Origin: Adiantum capillus-veneris
Lineage: Eukaryota; Streptophyta; Polypodiopsida; Polypodiales; Pteridaceae
DNA length: 64,000 bases
Assembly (NCBI GenBank): GCA_014529385.2
Contig: JABFUD020000331.1
Span: 62,001-126,000, forward strand
Direction of reading: 5' to 3'
In this document: positions 40,191 through 52,956 of the stretch, in pieces
Numbering within the stretch: the stretch's first letter is position 1
Layout: each line of letters begins with the position of its first letter
The notes under the pieces: model-generated
Databases searched by the model: none
What the model was told of the DNA's origin: nothing
What the model saw: only the letters and a program-made list of their open reading frames with translations
Made by a program: the position numbers and the translations under genes

Positions 40191-42986
40191 CAAAAATGTG
40201 GGCTCCAAATCCTGTATCACCTTAGCCATGTAGGCTTGGTGATGCGCTAGATACCCATCATAAGTCAATTTCTGAACTGGATTTTTGACTCTATTAGATC
40301 TGCGCGGTCCTTGGTCACTCCTTTGCCCTCTAGCATCTTCTTGTACTTTCCTTACACCAGGTGTCCTGACAGCCGGAATTCCAAATTCCTCATCAAGACT
40401 TTGTTCAGAACCATCTGAATCCATGTCTACATGTGAAAAACCTGATGATGCATCAACCATAAAGGGAGGTTCATCAACCTTTTCCTTTCCTTTTCGTGAT
40501 ACATTCCCTGTACCTGTTGGTGGAGTAACCTGCGTACGTAGTCTACCATTCCATGGTTTCTCAACAGAGCCACAAGAAGAGGACTCTTGTGGTCCACTCA
40601 AAACCTGTGACTGTGGCCTCACATTTTGTACAACCACATCATCTTTTACATCAGCCCCAATAGTGCCATGTGCATTACTGTACCAGCTGCTCATCTCATC
40701 AAAGACTACATCTCTGCTCACTCGTAATTCTCGTGTAGTAGGATTGTAGCACCTGTACCCCTTTTGTTCAAGGGAATATCCCACAAGAATACATTTCTCT
40801 GCTTTAGGATCCAATTTCCTACGCAACTCATCTGGTACATGCACGTAAGCTATGCAGCCAAACACTTTCAAGTGTGCCAAATGAGGCTTTGTACCTGTAA
40901 ACTTTTCCTCAGGTGTTACATCATGCACCGCAGCTGTAGGTGTCCTGTTCATAATGTACACAGCTGTATTTACAGCTTCAGCCCAGAAATGATGAGGCAT
41001 GTTCTTCTCATTCATCAATGCACGTGAAACCTCTGCAATGTGCCTGTTTTTCCTTTCTGCTACCCCATTCTGTTGTGGAGTATATCTGCATGTAAACTGC
41101 CTGCGTATACCATGCATTCGCAGAAAATCTGAAAAATCATTGGAGAAGTACTCTCCCCCTCCATCTGACCTCAATGTCTTGATTTGCATATCTGTCTCCT
41201 TCTCAATCATGACTTTGAAGTCTTGAAAGTGACCAAACACTTCACTTTTGTTACGCATGAAGTAGACCCATACTTTCCTTGTATGGTCATCAATGAAAGA
41301 GACATAATACCTGCAACCATGTATACTTGTAGTATCGGTTGGACCCCAAACATCTGTGTGCACCACCTCAAGTGGCTTTTTACATACATTGCGCTCATGT
41401 GGAAATGAGCCCTTTGACTGTTTTCCAAACTGGCATGCTGCACACACTTTATGCATACCATCCACCTTGAATTTGGGCAACCCTTTTACAATCTGTTTTG
41501 ATTGCATGCTGCGCAATCTCTGCTCATTGACATGGCCAATGCGTTTGTGCCAAATGTCAACATCAGCCACAACACCTGTGCCCTGTGCAAATAATGCAGC
41601 TTTTACCTCAGGCATGTCTACATTCAGCGTAAACATTCTGCCCACACATTTTCCCTCTGTGATCAGCTTACAACCATTCTGGAAATCTTCTACATAACAG
41701 CCATTTGGATTGAAGCGAACCTGCAAACCCTGCTCAACCATTTGTCCAACAGAAACAAGATTCTTTGTAATGTTTGGGACATGAAGTACATCTGCTAAGT
41801 ACTTTGATTTCCCACTCTTCGTATTTAGAGGTATGTCCCCTACATGAGCAATGGGGTGAGCTGTGTCATCTCCTGTCTGCACATAGCCTGACACATCTGG
41901 TTTGCGCATATCTCTAAACCACTCTCCACGAGACGTCATGTGATTAGAGGCACCCGAATCCACATACCAAACATCATCTTGGGTGGAATTCTCTGCAGTC
42001 ATTGTATTCATTACATGCTGCATAACAAACATGCGCTTGTTTTTGCTGTCATCTGCATCTTTGCTAGTAGATGCATAGTTGCCCTGTTCTCTCTTTCTAC
42101 TTGCTTTTCCCTTTGGACAGTCACGTGACATGTGACCTCTTTCACCACAAGTCCAGCATTCTCTACTATCTGGAGTATGTTGCTGCCTGCTTGATCCTGC
42201 ACCACGACCTCTTTGACTCCCCCTGCCTTGAGACTGGTTTCCCCTGGCACCTGTATTGTTTTGATTTGATTGCCATTCCAGAAATTGGCCCCTGCAACCC
42301 CTTGGGCCTCGACCACGACCTCTACCTCTACCTCTGTTGGAGTTAGAATAGAAGGCCTGTTCAGAATTATTTCTGCCATGAGAAGAAGATGTGTCAAGGT
42401 TCTTCTCCTCAAGAATAAGCATAGAAATCAAATCTTGGAACACGGGGATGTCGTCTCTTGTATTCATGGAAGACCTGAAATGTACATACTCATCTCCTAG
42501 ACCATGCAAGCATGCACGGACAATGTCATCATCTTCCACTGAGACTTTAATAGATCCAAGAGCCTCAATGATACTCTTGATCTTCAAGGCATAATCATTG
42601 ATTGAGAGGTTGTTCCTCTTAACCTGATTTAGCTCCGACTTTAGTTGAAGCTTCTTGGCCTTGGTGTTCACCTCGAACACTCTGCCTAAGTTTCTCCATG
42701 CAATGGCGGGGGTTTCAGCATCCTGTAGATAGCCCATCATGCCATCTGTGATGCTCATAGAAAGCCAATACATCACTTTGCTCTGGCCTTGTTGCCAGTC
42801 CCTCAAAGCTTTCCTTTGTTCTGCTGTAGCATTTGCCTCGGGAATCTCTGGTTCCTTTTCATTGTCTCCTTCTACATAGTCCCAATAACCTTTTCCTTTT
42901 AGGAAATTTGTTATTCTGAACTTCCATGCAGGGTAGTTATTTTTCTCAAGCTTCTCAGTAACAATCTGACTGAAACCGTCAGACAT
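40152..42986 (-). CDS. Cop3 Gag-protease-integrase polyprotein
   Basis: The preferred start is ATG 42986 (MSDGFSQ); an upstream in-frame ATG at 43022 adds 12 residues. In order: the copia Gag domain (residues about 15-210), a Gly/Arg RNA-binding stretch, a CCHC knuckle CWTCGERGHMSRDC (about 42155), protease YVDSGASNHMTS (about 41975), the integrase zinc site (WHKRIGHV, CAACQFGK), and core Asp in HTDVWGP, Asp in LRSDGGGEY and Glu in VAERKNR, all present. The C-terminal part has LKVFGCIAYVHVP and CILVGYS. The frame leaves the true coding path at the T5 run near 40192 and ends at 40152. Confidence 0.93.
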   Translation of the reverse strand: MSDGFSQIVTEKLEKNNYPAWKFRITNFLKGKGYWDYVEGDNEKEPEIPEANATAEQRKALRDWQQGQSKVMYWLSMSITDGMMGYLQDAETPAIAWRNLGRVFEVNTKAKKLQLKSELNQVKRNNLSINDYALKIKSIIEALGSIKVSVEDDDIVRACLHGLGDEYVHFRSSMNTRDDIPVFQDLISMLILEEKNLDTSSSHGRNNSEQAFYSNSNRGRGRGRGRGPRGCRGQFLEWQSNQNNTGARGNQSQGRGSQRGRGAGSSRQQHTPDSRECWTCGERGHMSRDCPKGKASRKREQGNYASTSKDADDSKNKRMFVMQHVMNTMTAENSTQDDVWYVDSGASNHMTSRGEWFRDMRKPDVSGYVQTGDDTAHPIAHVGDIPLNTKSGKSKYLADVLHVPNITKNLVSVGQMVEQGLQVRFNPNGCYVEDFQNGCKLITEGKCVGRMFTLNVDMPEVKAALFAQGTGVVADVDIWHKRIGHVNEQRLRSMQSKQIVKGLPKFKVDGMHKVCAACQFGKQSKGSFPHERNVCKKPLEVVHTDVWGPTDTTSIHGCRYYVSFIDDHTRKVWVYFMRNKSEVFGHFQDFKVMIEKETDMQIKTLRSDGGGEYFSNDFSDFLRMHGIRRQFTCRYTPQQNGVAERKNRHIAEVSRALMNEKNMPHHFWAEAVNTAVYIMNRTPTAAVHDVTPEEKFTGTKPHLAHLKVFGCIAYVHVPDELRRKLDPKAEKCILVGYSLEQKGYRCYNPTTRELRVSRDVVFDEMSSWYSNAHGTIGADVKDDVVVQNVRPQSQVLSGPQESSSCGSVEKPWNGRLRTQVTPPTGTGNVSRKGKEKVDEPPFMVDASSGFSHVDMDSDGSEQSLDEEFGIPAVRTPGVRKVQEDARGQRSDQGPRRSNRVKNPVQKLTYDGYLAHHQAYMAKVIQDLEPTFLRMQLEMCIGMMQ

Positions 42987-43277
42987 CTTGAAGCAGTAAG
43001 ACAAAATAGCTGCAATCTGCAAAAACTTGCAAATCTGCTGTACCTGCTATCGTGGCACCTATAATGCTTTCTACACTCAACGAGTGTCCACAATCAAGCG
43101 TACATACAACCACTGTACTTGTACAGTAAATCTCTGTATACTGCACTTTGGAGGCCTGTTCAGAAACTTGTGCGAAAAACCCCTAAAACTTGTTCAGAAA
43201 CTTGTGCATCTGGTCGTGGATTGCGAACGAAGGGATTGTGATGCTCTTGCTCTCTTAGCCTCTCTTGCCTGCACCAG

Positions 43278-43289
43278 GCTCTGATACCA
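43278..43289 (-). promoter_or_regulatory. Cop3 primer-binding site (initiator tRNA-Met)
   Basis: TGGTATCAGAGC on the minus strand, directly abutting the 5' LTR with no spacer. Confidence 0.95.
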
Positions 43290-43611
43290 TGTAAAGAATG
43301 AGGATGTAAGAGAGCTACACAAGATAAGCACAAAGCACACAGAGATGGAAAGCTTCTTCTTCTTCTTCACAGAAAAGAGAGTACAAAATGACTAAGTGCT
43401 AAAGCTGAAAAGTAGCACATATGTACATGCGGTCACTAAGTGTGAACTCGCTAGAAGCGTACTAGGCTAGCACTATAAGTGTAGTCCAGCTGTAGAATCA
43501 CTGGCAGAGATCCTCCGTGTCGGTCACCTAACGCGCCAGTGAGTAAATGCCGTAAGCGGCCAAGACCCGTAGTGGATGCCAGCTCAAGGTGTAGAGCTCG
43601 ACATCTCAACA
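43290..43611 (-). repeat. Cop3 5' LTR
   Basis: Partner of 38344-38665, same length. Followed by the GAAAT duplication. Confidence 0.98.
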
Positions 43612-44967
43612 GAAATAGAGTGCTAAAAGATCATTTAAATCAAAAAATTGGGTTGAGCTGAGCAAAAACCTTGGAAATTGAGAAAAATTGGGAAAAACAG
43701 AACTTTTACTTGTCCAAATTCAAAAAGGGAAGAGAATTGGGATCAACTAGAAGGAGGGAACCAACAGAACCAAAAGTGACCAAATGCTTCCCAACATGGA
43801 TCGTGATCCATGTACCAGGTAGACATCTGACAATGAAATTTGACCAATAGACTCCTGATTACTAAGGGAACAACTTTTCCAAAAGGAGACATAGCCAAAA
43901 AGAGGAAAAACCTGAAAAAAAACCTACCACAAAGCAGACGCAAAATCTTGCTTTTGACTGGGAAAAAGTTGATCAATCCAAAAAGCTTTGGACAATAGCA
44001 TCACTAGACCTTTTGTCACAAACCCACAAAGTATCAGTCCAAAATCTTGCCAAACATGGATCATGATCCATGTACCTTTTTGGAATTTTGAGCTGATATT
44101 GGGCAAGTAGAAAAGTGAACATTTGAAGTACTTTCTCCCAAGGAACCCTTATTAGAAAAGTTCAAAAAAAGGGCCAAAGGGACAAAAATCAGATCAAGGG
44201 AGAAACCACTGGAACAGACCCTAAAATTGACTTTTGGTAGACCTAAAAAACTCAAAAACATTCAAAAACCATATAGCCACCATCAATAGGCCAAGGACTA
44301 GCTATGAGTCAAGTTTCAGTACATTCTAGCACTAAGGTACATGGATTGCGATCCATGTTCCTCTGATACATTTTGATACAAAAGCTGTACCATAGCTAGA
44401 GGGCATCATACAGTCTAGTGGTCCTTTCAAAATTGAATTTGGTTACAAAAAACCATACCAAAAGCCCAAAATTGGCAGAAACTCTAACAAAGTGACAAAA
44501 TTGACATGACTTCCAATGCAGAGGTTCATTTCTAAAAGTTTTGATACTAGAAGACCTCCTAATCATGCTGAACTTGATGGTATCAAGAAACCTCCATTTG
44601 GATTCCAAAATAGAGTCAAAATAGAAGCAAAATTTCACTACACCAAGAGGTAGTCCACAGGACCCTGTGGCTCTTTCAAAATTGAAATTGGACCTGAATT
44701 GTTGATGTTGTGTGTGGAATTGTGTGCTATCGATAAACCTAGTTAAAATTTTGTCGATTAAAATCCAGAACTAATAGGAATGGCCATAAGCTCAGAGCTA
44801 TCAAGAATTTTTTGACAGATTGCAGGTACTAGAGGATACTACCCAACAAATAAGATTAAACAAGGAATTCAAACTAGCTAATGAGGTAACCTTGTTTGGA
44901 TTCCACAATACCAATTCTTCATGAATTTGGGATTATGAAGATTGTACCAAAATAGGAATCCTAGCAT
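43612..44967 (+). other. Gyp5 internal DNA between Cop3 and Gyp6
   Basis: No domain recognised on either strand. Holds three copies of the 20-bp palindrome. Short frames up to 80 codons are not supported. Confidence 0.5.
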
Positions 44968-47065
44968 TGTCATGCCACTTTTCGGGCACGGGGTAAAAGA
45001 CGAGGATCTGCCTGCATTTTCAAGGTTTTACCAAACTGCTGATTTGGGCCAAATTCTGCCATGATATCAGGAGATGATTGGAATGTATGCATTATGTGGT
45101 TTTTATAGACCAAAAGTGCCGCAAAGTGAACCAATTGGACTGACATGTGAAGAAGGAAAGAAGGACTGGTGTTCTACCTAAAAATGTAGAGCTTAAAGTG
45201 GTGAAGAAGCATGTCCAGACAGCTCATCAAACAAAGCTATGGAGCCCAAGTTATTGGAGTTTGAAGGTTCAGTGAGCTACATATTGTGCTACATAGGAAA
45301 GCTGGGGATAGGTGGCACAAGTGGATGTCAAGGTACGTAGTGCTTGATTTATGGAGCATACCCGTCTTTTTGGATTGCAAATTAGAGTTACGAATTGCAA
45401 GATATGGCTAGTTGAAGTTTTGTTCGGGGCTAGGTTGGTGCCCACCTGACCACATGGGGAGGCATTCCATCTGGCATTTTTGGGCATCAACAACTGATTT
45501 CAAGAAGGTGCTATGTAGTGTATGGGGCCAACAAACATTGATTGCTTGTCAAACGGATCCCGGTGCAAAAAGTTATAGCAGTGGGAATATTAGGTGCATT
45601 TTCTCGTGATTGGTTGCAAGTGAAATATAGCATTTTTTCGGCCTCTATTCGGAGTCTTGGGGAATCTTGAATTGCGGCAAGGTTGTGGAGGAGAAAAGTT
45701 GATCATATGAGCTTGTGGCCTAGCTTTGAGGATCAGGAGCCAAAATTTGAAGCCACCATGGTAGGACCTTGAAGCTGAGGGCACCAAAGGGGGTTTTATT
45801 CTTATCAAAAAAAGTTTTCCATTTATAGAAAGAAGCTTGAGGGGTGGCCACCAAGGAGGCGCCATGTGGCATTAACAAATCCGACATGGGGGATAGCAGC
45901 ATGGAAACAAAGGGTATTTAACCCAAAGGGAGTCTCTCATTTGGTATCACATATGAGAGAGCTCCAGAAGAGCTCAACGATGGTGGTTGTGCTGTGATGA
46001 TGTGTTGGCCGTGCGTGCTGGTGCAACTTGGCAAAGCTAGGAAGTTTTGGCAGGCAGTTACCGGTACTGACAGCGGCTAGTGGCGCGCTGGGTGGAGCCG
46101 GCTGTTGGCGGCACCCATGGGCAGCATGAGCATTGACTTGATGACATGACAGACACTCACCAGGGCCGAGTTTTCACACCACGGACCTCCCAAATAATTT
46201 GAAGCTAAAGTGCCCTCCCCCCCCCCCTCCCCTTTCCCAATAGTGATGTCGCTAATGCCCGGGTAGGGGACGGGTCTCGTGGGTAGTGAATGAGAGAGAG
46301 AGAGAGAGAGAGAGGAAGAGGATAGTCAAGCCGGCTGGGAAAATGGTAACTCAAGCCGGTCAAAGCAAAGGGGCAAAGCCGACAAAGGGTGCTCCACACG
46401 TAGTTCAAGTAAGAGAGAGAGATCGAAAATGGTCAAGTGTCCACCATGCACAGTAATACCAAATTAAGTTGCACTAAGTGTATCAAATGTATAAAAATTT
46501 CTAAAGGAGCTCATGGGGGGATTGCACGTCCAAGAGGGGTCCAAGTTTCCTTTTTTTGGATTGGCACCTTCTATACGAGGGGAGGGGTATTTATCACTTA
46601 ATAAGGGTTCGATTGGTTTTTTGGGGTATCCTATCTTTTGGGGAGGGCTTTTGGGAAACTGACTGGAGCAGTGGTGGGAAGTTGTTTGCTTGAGAGCAAT
46701 TGGAGAAGCGGGATGGTGGGTCAGCTTGGGGAAGAATTCTGAGGCGAGGGTTGCAATTTGAACGGCATACCAAGCTGGCGTATGCAACTGGATTGTAAAA
46801 GAGGAGTTCGAATTCTTACAGTGTATCTGTTGTACCACATCTCTTGAGTTTGGAAGCTTTGCTTCTTCATTGCATCAATAAATATTGTTCTTATTTGCAG
46901 TCTACTATCCTAAAGTCTCTTGAATCTTCAGTATTATGTGTATTAAACTTTTAATTACATCTATCTGCACTCTATTATCCTAATTTGAACGCCTACTAAG
47001 CTTTTATCTACAGCCAGAGGCCCGATGCTTTCCCGGTCAACCCTAGAGAACCGCGCACTCTAACA
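44968..47065 (+). repeat. Gyp6 5' LTR
   Basis: TGTCATGCC...CTCTAACA. Contains a short (GA)n at about 46288-46311 and a CCCTCCCCCC run. The last ~45 bp (CAGCCAGAGGCCCGATGC...) resemble the Gyp3 U5 end. Confidence 0.93.
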
Positions 47066-47068
47066 ATT

Positions 47069-47086
47069 TGGTGAACCCGACGTGAA
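47069..47086 (+). promoter_or_regulatory. Gyp6 primer-binding site (tRNA-Trp)
   Basis: TGGTGAACCCGACGTGAA, three bases after the 5' LTR. Identical to the first 18 bases of the Gyp3 site. Confidence 0.87.
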
Positions 47087-47100
47087 ACCGACCAGGGTAG

Positions 47101-49158
47101 ACGGAGCCAGACATGGTGATAAGCTAACTGAAAGAGATGCATCAAATGATAGGGCTAATGGCTGCTGTTTTGCAACAATAATATACAAGTCAAGTGTAGT
47201 TTATGCACCTAAATTTTGGTACCGGTTTGAAAATTGGGAATTGGGAATTGCAGCAGTCTGCAAAAGGTGAACTAGGTGGATTTCTAGAGCAGAGCAAACT
47301 TGAAAATTTTCAACTATCAAAGTCAGCAATAGCAAAAAGGGAATTGAAAGAGGCAGAAATTTGGAAGCGGGAGATGGTGGAGCAATTGGCACTTGAAAAT
47401 TCCAAATGCTCGGTTTTTGAGCAATAAGGAATTTTTGATGGCTATGATCCTGTAGGTTACTTACAATGCTATGAAGAGGAACTAGAGCTGCATGGGATGC
47501 CAAACGAGAATCGGATTCTAAAGTTTGATAGATTTGTGATTCGAGATTTTAATGAGGGCGTCCATGAGATTCAACAACAACATCTACATAGATGGAGCAA
47601 GTTTCAAGCTTCTGTTATCCGTGAAAGATGGGATCCAAGCATGTATGAAGATGATGAGAATTGTGTAAATGTGCCTATTTATGCGGAGGTTTGCAATTGG
47701 ATTCAGTCTACGCTTGACATTGTTATTGGTGACTATTTGCTTGAGGATGGAAGGTTATTACAGGTTGAGGATGGAAGGTTATTACAGGTTGAAGATGATG
47801 AAGAAGTTGTGCGGGCAGTCTATGCAAAGCTGGGGATTACAGATTTCATGATGAAAGTTGAAGTTGAAGATGTACAGGGTCAAGAAAGGCATGATGAATC
47901 ACGGGGTTTGTATACACATGAGGGTTCACAAGGTGTCGCTGTACATGAGAATCTAAAGGGTTTGGATACACTAGATTTTGAGGGCCTGATTGCTCAAGAA
48001 AATGTGTTTGAAGATCTGCAAGGTGATGATTTAGAGGGGGTTCATACACCTTCTTTATCAAGATTTGGTGATGTAGGGGACATAATGTCGCAGATTGATA
48101 CCCAATTTGATGGTGCTTATTCAGAGGGGATGCATGATTAAGTGCAATCTCTTGGTGATGCCTACAACTGGGTTTATTGTGATGATCATATGGATAGGGT
48201 GGTGGATGCTATTTTCCATGAGCATGCTGAGCTTTGTGCTATAGAAGTTCAAAAATACTTGGATGAGGAAGAGAAGATTCAAGATCACACTATAGCAGGT
48301 ATGGCCAGTGTTGTGCATGCCATATATGAAAAGACGAGTTTTCTACTCGAGATGCACAGGGTAGAGAATTCCTTTGAAGTGGTGGATCCAGAGCTTATGT
48401 GTTTATTGGACAAAGCTTTGGAAGGATTCTCAGTTATGGATGTTAAGGGCACTGAGCAACTTGATTTTGTGCATAATCAAGTTTATCGAGATGTAGCCAA
48501 TGAGGATCTTATGCAATTGGTGGATGACATTCTACTAGATTTTGGCTATGTACCAAAAGGGGAATCTTTTTTTGATGATTCTCAAGAACCACATGAAGAG
48601 AGTTTCTCCAGGGTACTCACGGACTCAGACAAGCAGGACCAAAATTTTACATCTCGAAGGGATGAAGCTACATTACTAATGCTCCTACCTGTAATTGATG
48701 ATCAACCATTGGCAGATCAGGCTACACAAGGGATATGGCAGTATCTAATGATGCCTAATGCTTTATGGGATTTGATGTTACCCTATGATAAAGGGGAATT
48801 TCATCCAGCTTTTGATCCAAGGGGAGAGGTTTGTATGTAGGGTGCAAGCCAATTGATGGGTAGTCCATTTGATCCGGGTGGAGCTAGAGATGTTTATGAT
48901 CTGGAGCGGTTGACTTCTATGCCATATGATCTAGGTGGTGCTCATTACATGTTATGGGCTATTTTCTATTTATGCTCTACTATTGGGAAATTCTTATGTT
49001 TTCCCTATGATCCTGGAGGAAGGAATATTCTAATGAAGCCACAGGTTGAATTTTTTGTTTCAAAGCATGCACACAATGGGGTAGTAGTTATGTGTTTACA
49101 AGTTTTTGCTTTGAAGTTAAATAAAGATTGGCAAATACTAGAGGATGTGCAGGTTTAG
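47101..49158 (+). pseudogene. Gyp6 Gag-like protein with PxDPGG repeats
   Basis: One frame runs through the whole interior and is interrupted by stops (several before 47203, then 47425, 48139 and 48838). After about 47430 the sequence FDGYDPVGYLQCYEEELELHG matches the start of the Ty3 Gag domain in pattern, and WSKFQASVIRERWD fits its end. A long acidic region follows, including a perfect 24-bp tandem repeat (47743-47766, 47767-47790; EDGRLLQV twice). The C-terminus carries several P-[FY]-D-P-G-G-like units (FDPRGE, FDPGGA, YDLGGA, YDPGGR). No zinc knuckle or enzyme. It ends at TAG 49156, overlapping the PPT. Confidence 0.7.
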
Positions 49159-49168
49159 AGGGGGTGGA
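49131..49168 (+). promoter_or_regulatory. Gyp6 polypurine tract and imperfect hairpin
   Basis: AGAGGGGGTGGA (49157-49168) abuts the 3' LTR. The preceding 14 bases are identical to Gyp3. GCAAAT (49131-49136) pairs with ATGTGC (49145-49150) at five of six positions. Confidence 0.8.
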
Positions 49169-51351
<2,183 letters not shown>

Positions 51352-51751
51352 ACATCTTAGACCAAGGGAGAAATCACTCAACTGAAGAAAGCATGAATCA
51401 AAGACCATTGCAGCCTTTAGAACCCATTTTATGGGAGAGCTTCTTTGACACTTCGTCAAAAAGATCATACAGCCTCATGACCGAGGATCTAACAAGTTGA
51501 AACCTAAGGAAAAAACTTCCATGGGGATAGATCCTTCTCAACCTACATCTGATGTAAAACTATTGTATTTGAAGTTTCAATTTGAAAATGTGATTAAGGC
51601 CAAAATCTATAAGGATGGAATGGACCGCTACTATGTTAAGTTGGAAAATAAGCCTGAGCAAGTTTAGAGACCTTGTAGATGTTGATTATGATGGGGATAG
51701 ATATTTTGATAGAGAGGGAGTGATGTACCTAGTGATTCATAACCCCTTTAT
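51352..51751 (+). other. Host DNA between Gyp6 and the CACTA end
   Basis: Continuation of the sequence that Gyp6 entered. A frame through 51615-51780 is open but matches nothing I recognise. Confidence 0.4.
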
Positions 51752-51765
51752 CACTACAACAAAAA
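51752..51765 (-). repeat. CACTA terminal inverted repeat tip
   Basis: CACTACAACAAAAA preceded by TTAT. This is the recognised end sequence of plant CACTA elements. Confidence 0.8.
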
Positions 51766-51774
51766 CAGGTGCCT

Positions 51775-51925
51775 TCGACACAGATTTTGACACGAGATGT
51801 CGAAAACAACGTCGAAATCTTCGTCCCTGTGATACCTTCAAAATACGCGTCGATATCTATGTCGAAAGGCTTTGTTTTCGACGTGTATTTCGACCCCCCT
51901 ATCGACGTGTATTTCGACGACCATA
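51775..51925. repeat. CACTA subterminal repeats
   Basis: Short units in both orientations built on GTCGAAA / TTTCGAC, including two copies of CGACGTGTATTTCGAC (about 51879 and 51903). Such subterminal motifs bind the accessory transposase protein in En/Spm. Confidence 0.75.
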
Positions 51926-51943
51926 TCAGAAAAAAAATTTCTT

Positions 51944-52021
51944 GGGCAGAGGACAGGCAACCTGTCTTGTGCCCAGTGAAAAGATGGACACAGCCACAAC
52001 CAGACTGCCTGTCCTCTGCCC
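51944..52021. repeat. 16-bp perfect inverted repeat
   Basis: GGGCAGAGGACAGGCA (51944-51959) and TGCCTGTCCTCTGCCC (52006-52021) are exact complements around a 46-nt spacer. Confidence 0.93.
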
Positions 52022-52199
52022 CAGAAAGTGAGCAGCACCAAAATCAACCATGCTCCCGCAAAAATTTCGATAGAGTTTCCTTCATTTTAACATAAACTTT
52101 TCAAAAAAAACCATATGTATACGTCTCCTACATGATATCCATGTAGGATCTCACATGAGATTTAAAGCACAACTTGATGGAAGAAATGAAACGAACTTT

Positions 52200-52400
52200 G
52201 TGCAAAACCATAACCGTAACCATATTGATCAAAACCATAACGATAACCATAATCATAAACAAAACAATAACCATAACCATAACCATAAAGTTAAACATAA
52301 CCATAAACAAAACAATAACCATAACCATAAATTCCATAAACAATAAACAATAACCATAACCATGTATATACAAGAAAGAAACACAGACCATAACCATGTC
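52200..52400. repeat. Degenerate AACCAT hexamer array
   Basis: CATAAC/ACCATA units repeat with interspersed AAACAAAACAAT over about 200 bp. The unit differs from the plant telomere repeat TTTAGGG. Confidence 0.9.
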
Positions 52401-52956
52401 TATTTCTCACAAAACATATATAGAAATCCACTCATGACTCCACGTCACAACCTGCACATAAAAGGACAAGCCACAAAATTAGTATGATATTACTTCACAT
52501 ATACTGAATTAATTAAATCAACTCACACATATTAACGTCTCACCTCAATCGATCAGCGAGACTCTAAGGCATCCCAGTCTACAAGCTCTCATATGGGCAG
52601 CAAGCGGCAAGATCATTCAATCCTTCATAAATGCCTCTCCGATATCCATCTGTCTCCTCCTGGCGTGTCGGGGCTCGATACCAAAGTAATTAAGAATACA
52701 TGATTCATCGCGTTTTAAAAAGAACGCCATAGCTAGGATTGGATTGGAAACTCACAAACTCATAGCGAAAGGTGTCGAAGCCTCCGCTGCCAAGATGAGA
52801 TGTGTCCCTGGTCATCCGTCGTACCTTCGCGGCCTAACGCTGCTGTCTGAACTGCGTGTCCGCTGTCTGCTCATCCTCCCTGATATGCTGCCATGTCTCA
52901 TGTGAGATGCTTGAAGGCTTCAACGAGCCCTCCCTGAAAGACCAACGAGCTGCATC
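52401..52956 (-). other. CACTA interior, weak coding continuation
   Basis: On the minus strand the sequence past the stop at 52957 still reads like the accessory ORF for a while (SLKPSSISHETWQ, about 52920-52880) before losing frame. Nothing else recognised. Confidence 0.4.

Larger units (their letters stand above)
38344..43611 (-). mobile_element. Cop3: nearly intact Ty1/copia retrotransposon
   Basis: 322-bp LTRs at 38344-38665 and 43290-43611 differ at about two positions by eye. Perfect 5-bp target duplication GAAAT (38339-38343, 43612-43616). Initiator tRNA-Met primer site, gag, protease, integrase, RT, RNase H and polypurine tract are all in place. The only coding lesion seen is a frame change at an A5/T5 run (40192-40196). 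This is the youngest-looking element in the window apart from Gyp3. Confidence 0.97.
38240..44358. repeat. 20-bp palindrome repeated four times
   Basis: ACATGGATCGCGATCCATGT (38240-38259) recurs as one- or two-base variants at 43794-43813, 44054-44073 and 44339-44358. Ignoring Cop3, the copies are about 260-285 bp apart. Confidence 0.85.

Noticed and set aside
52200-52400. Interstitial telomere repeat
   Set aside because: The unit is AACCAT-like, not CCCTAAA/TTTAGGG.
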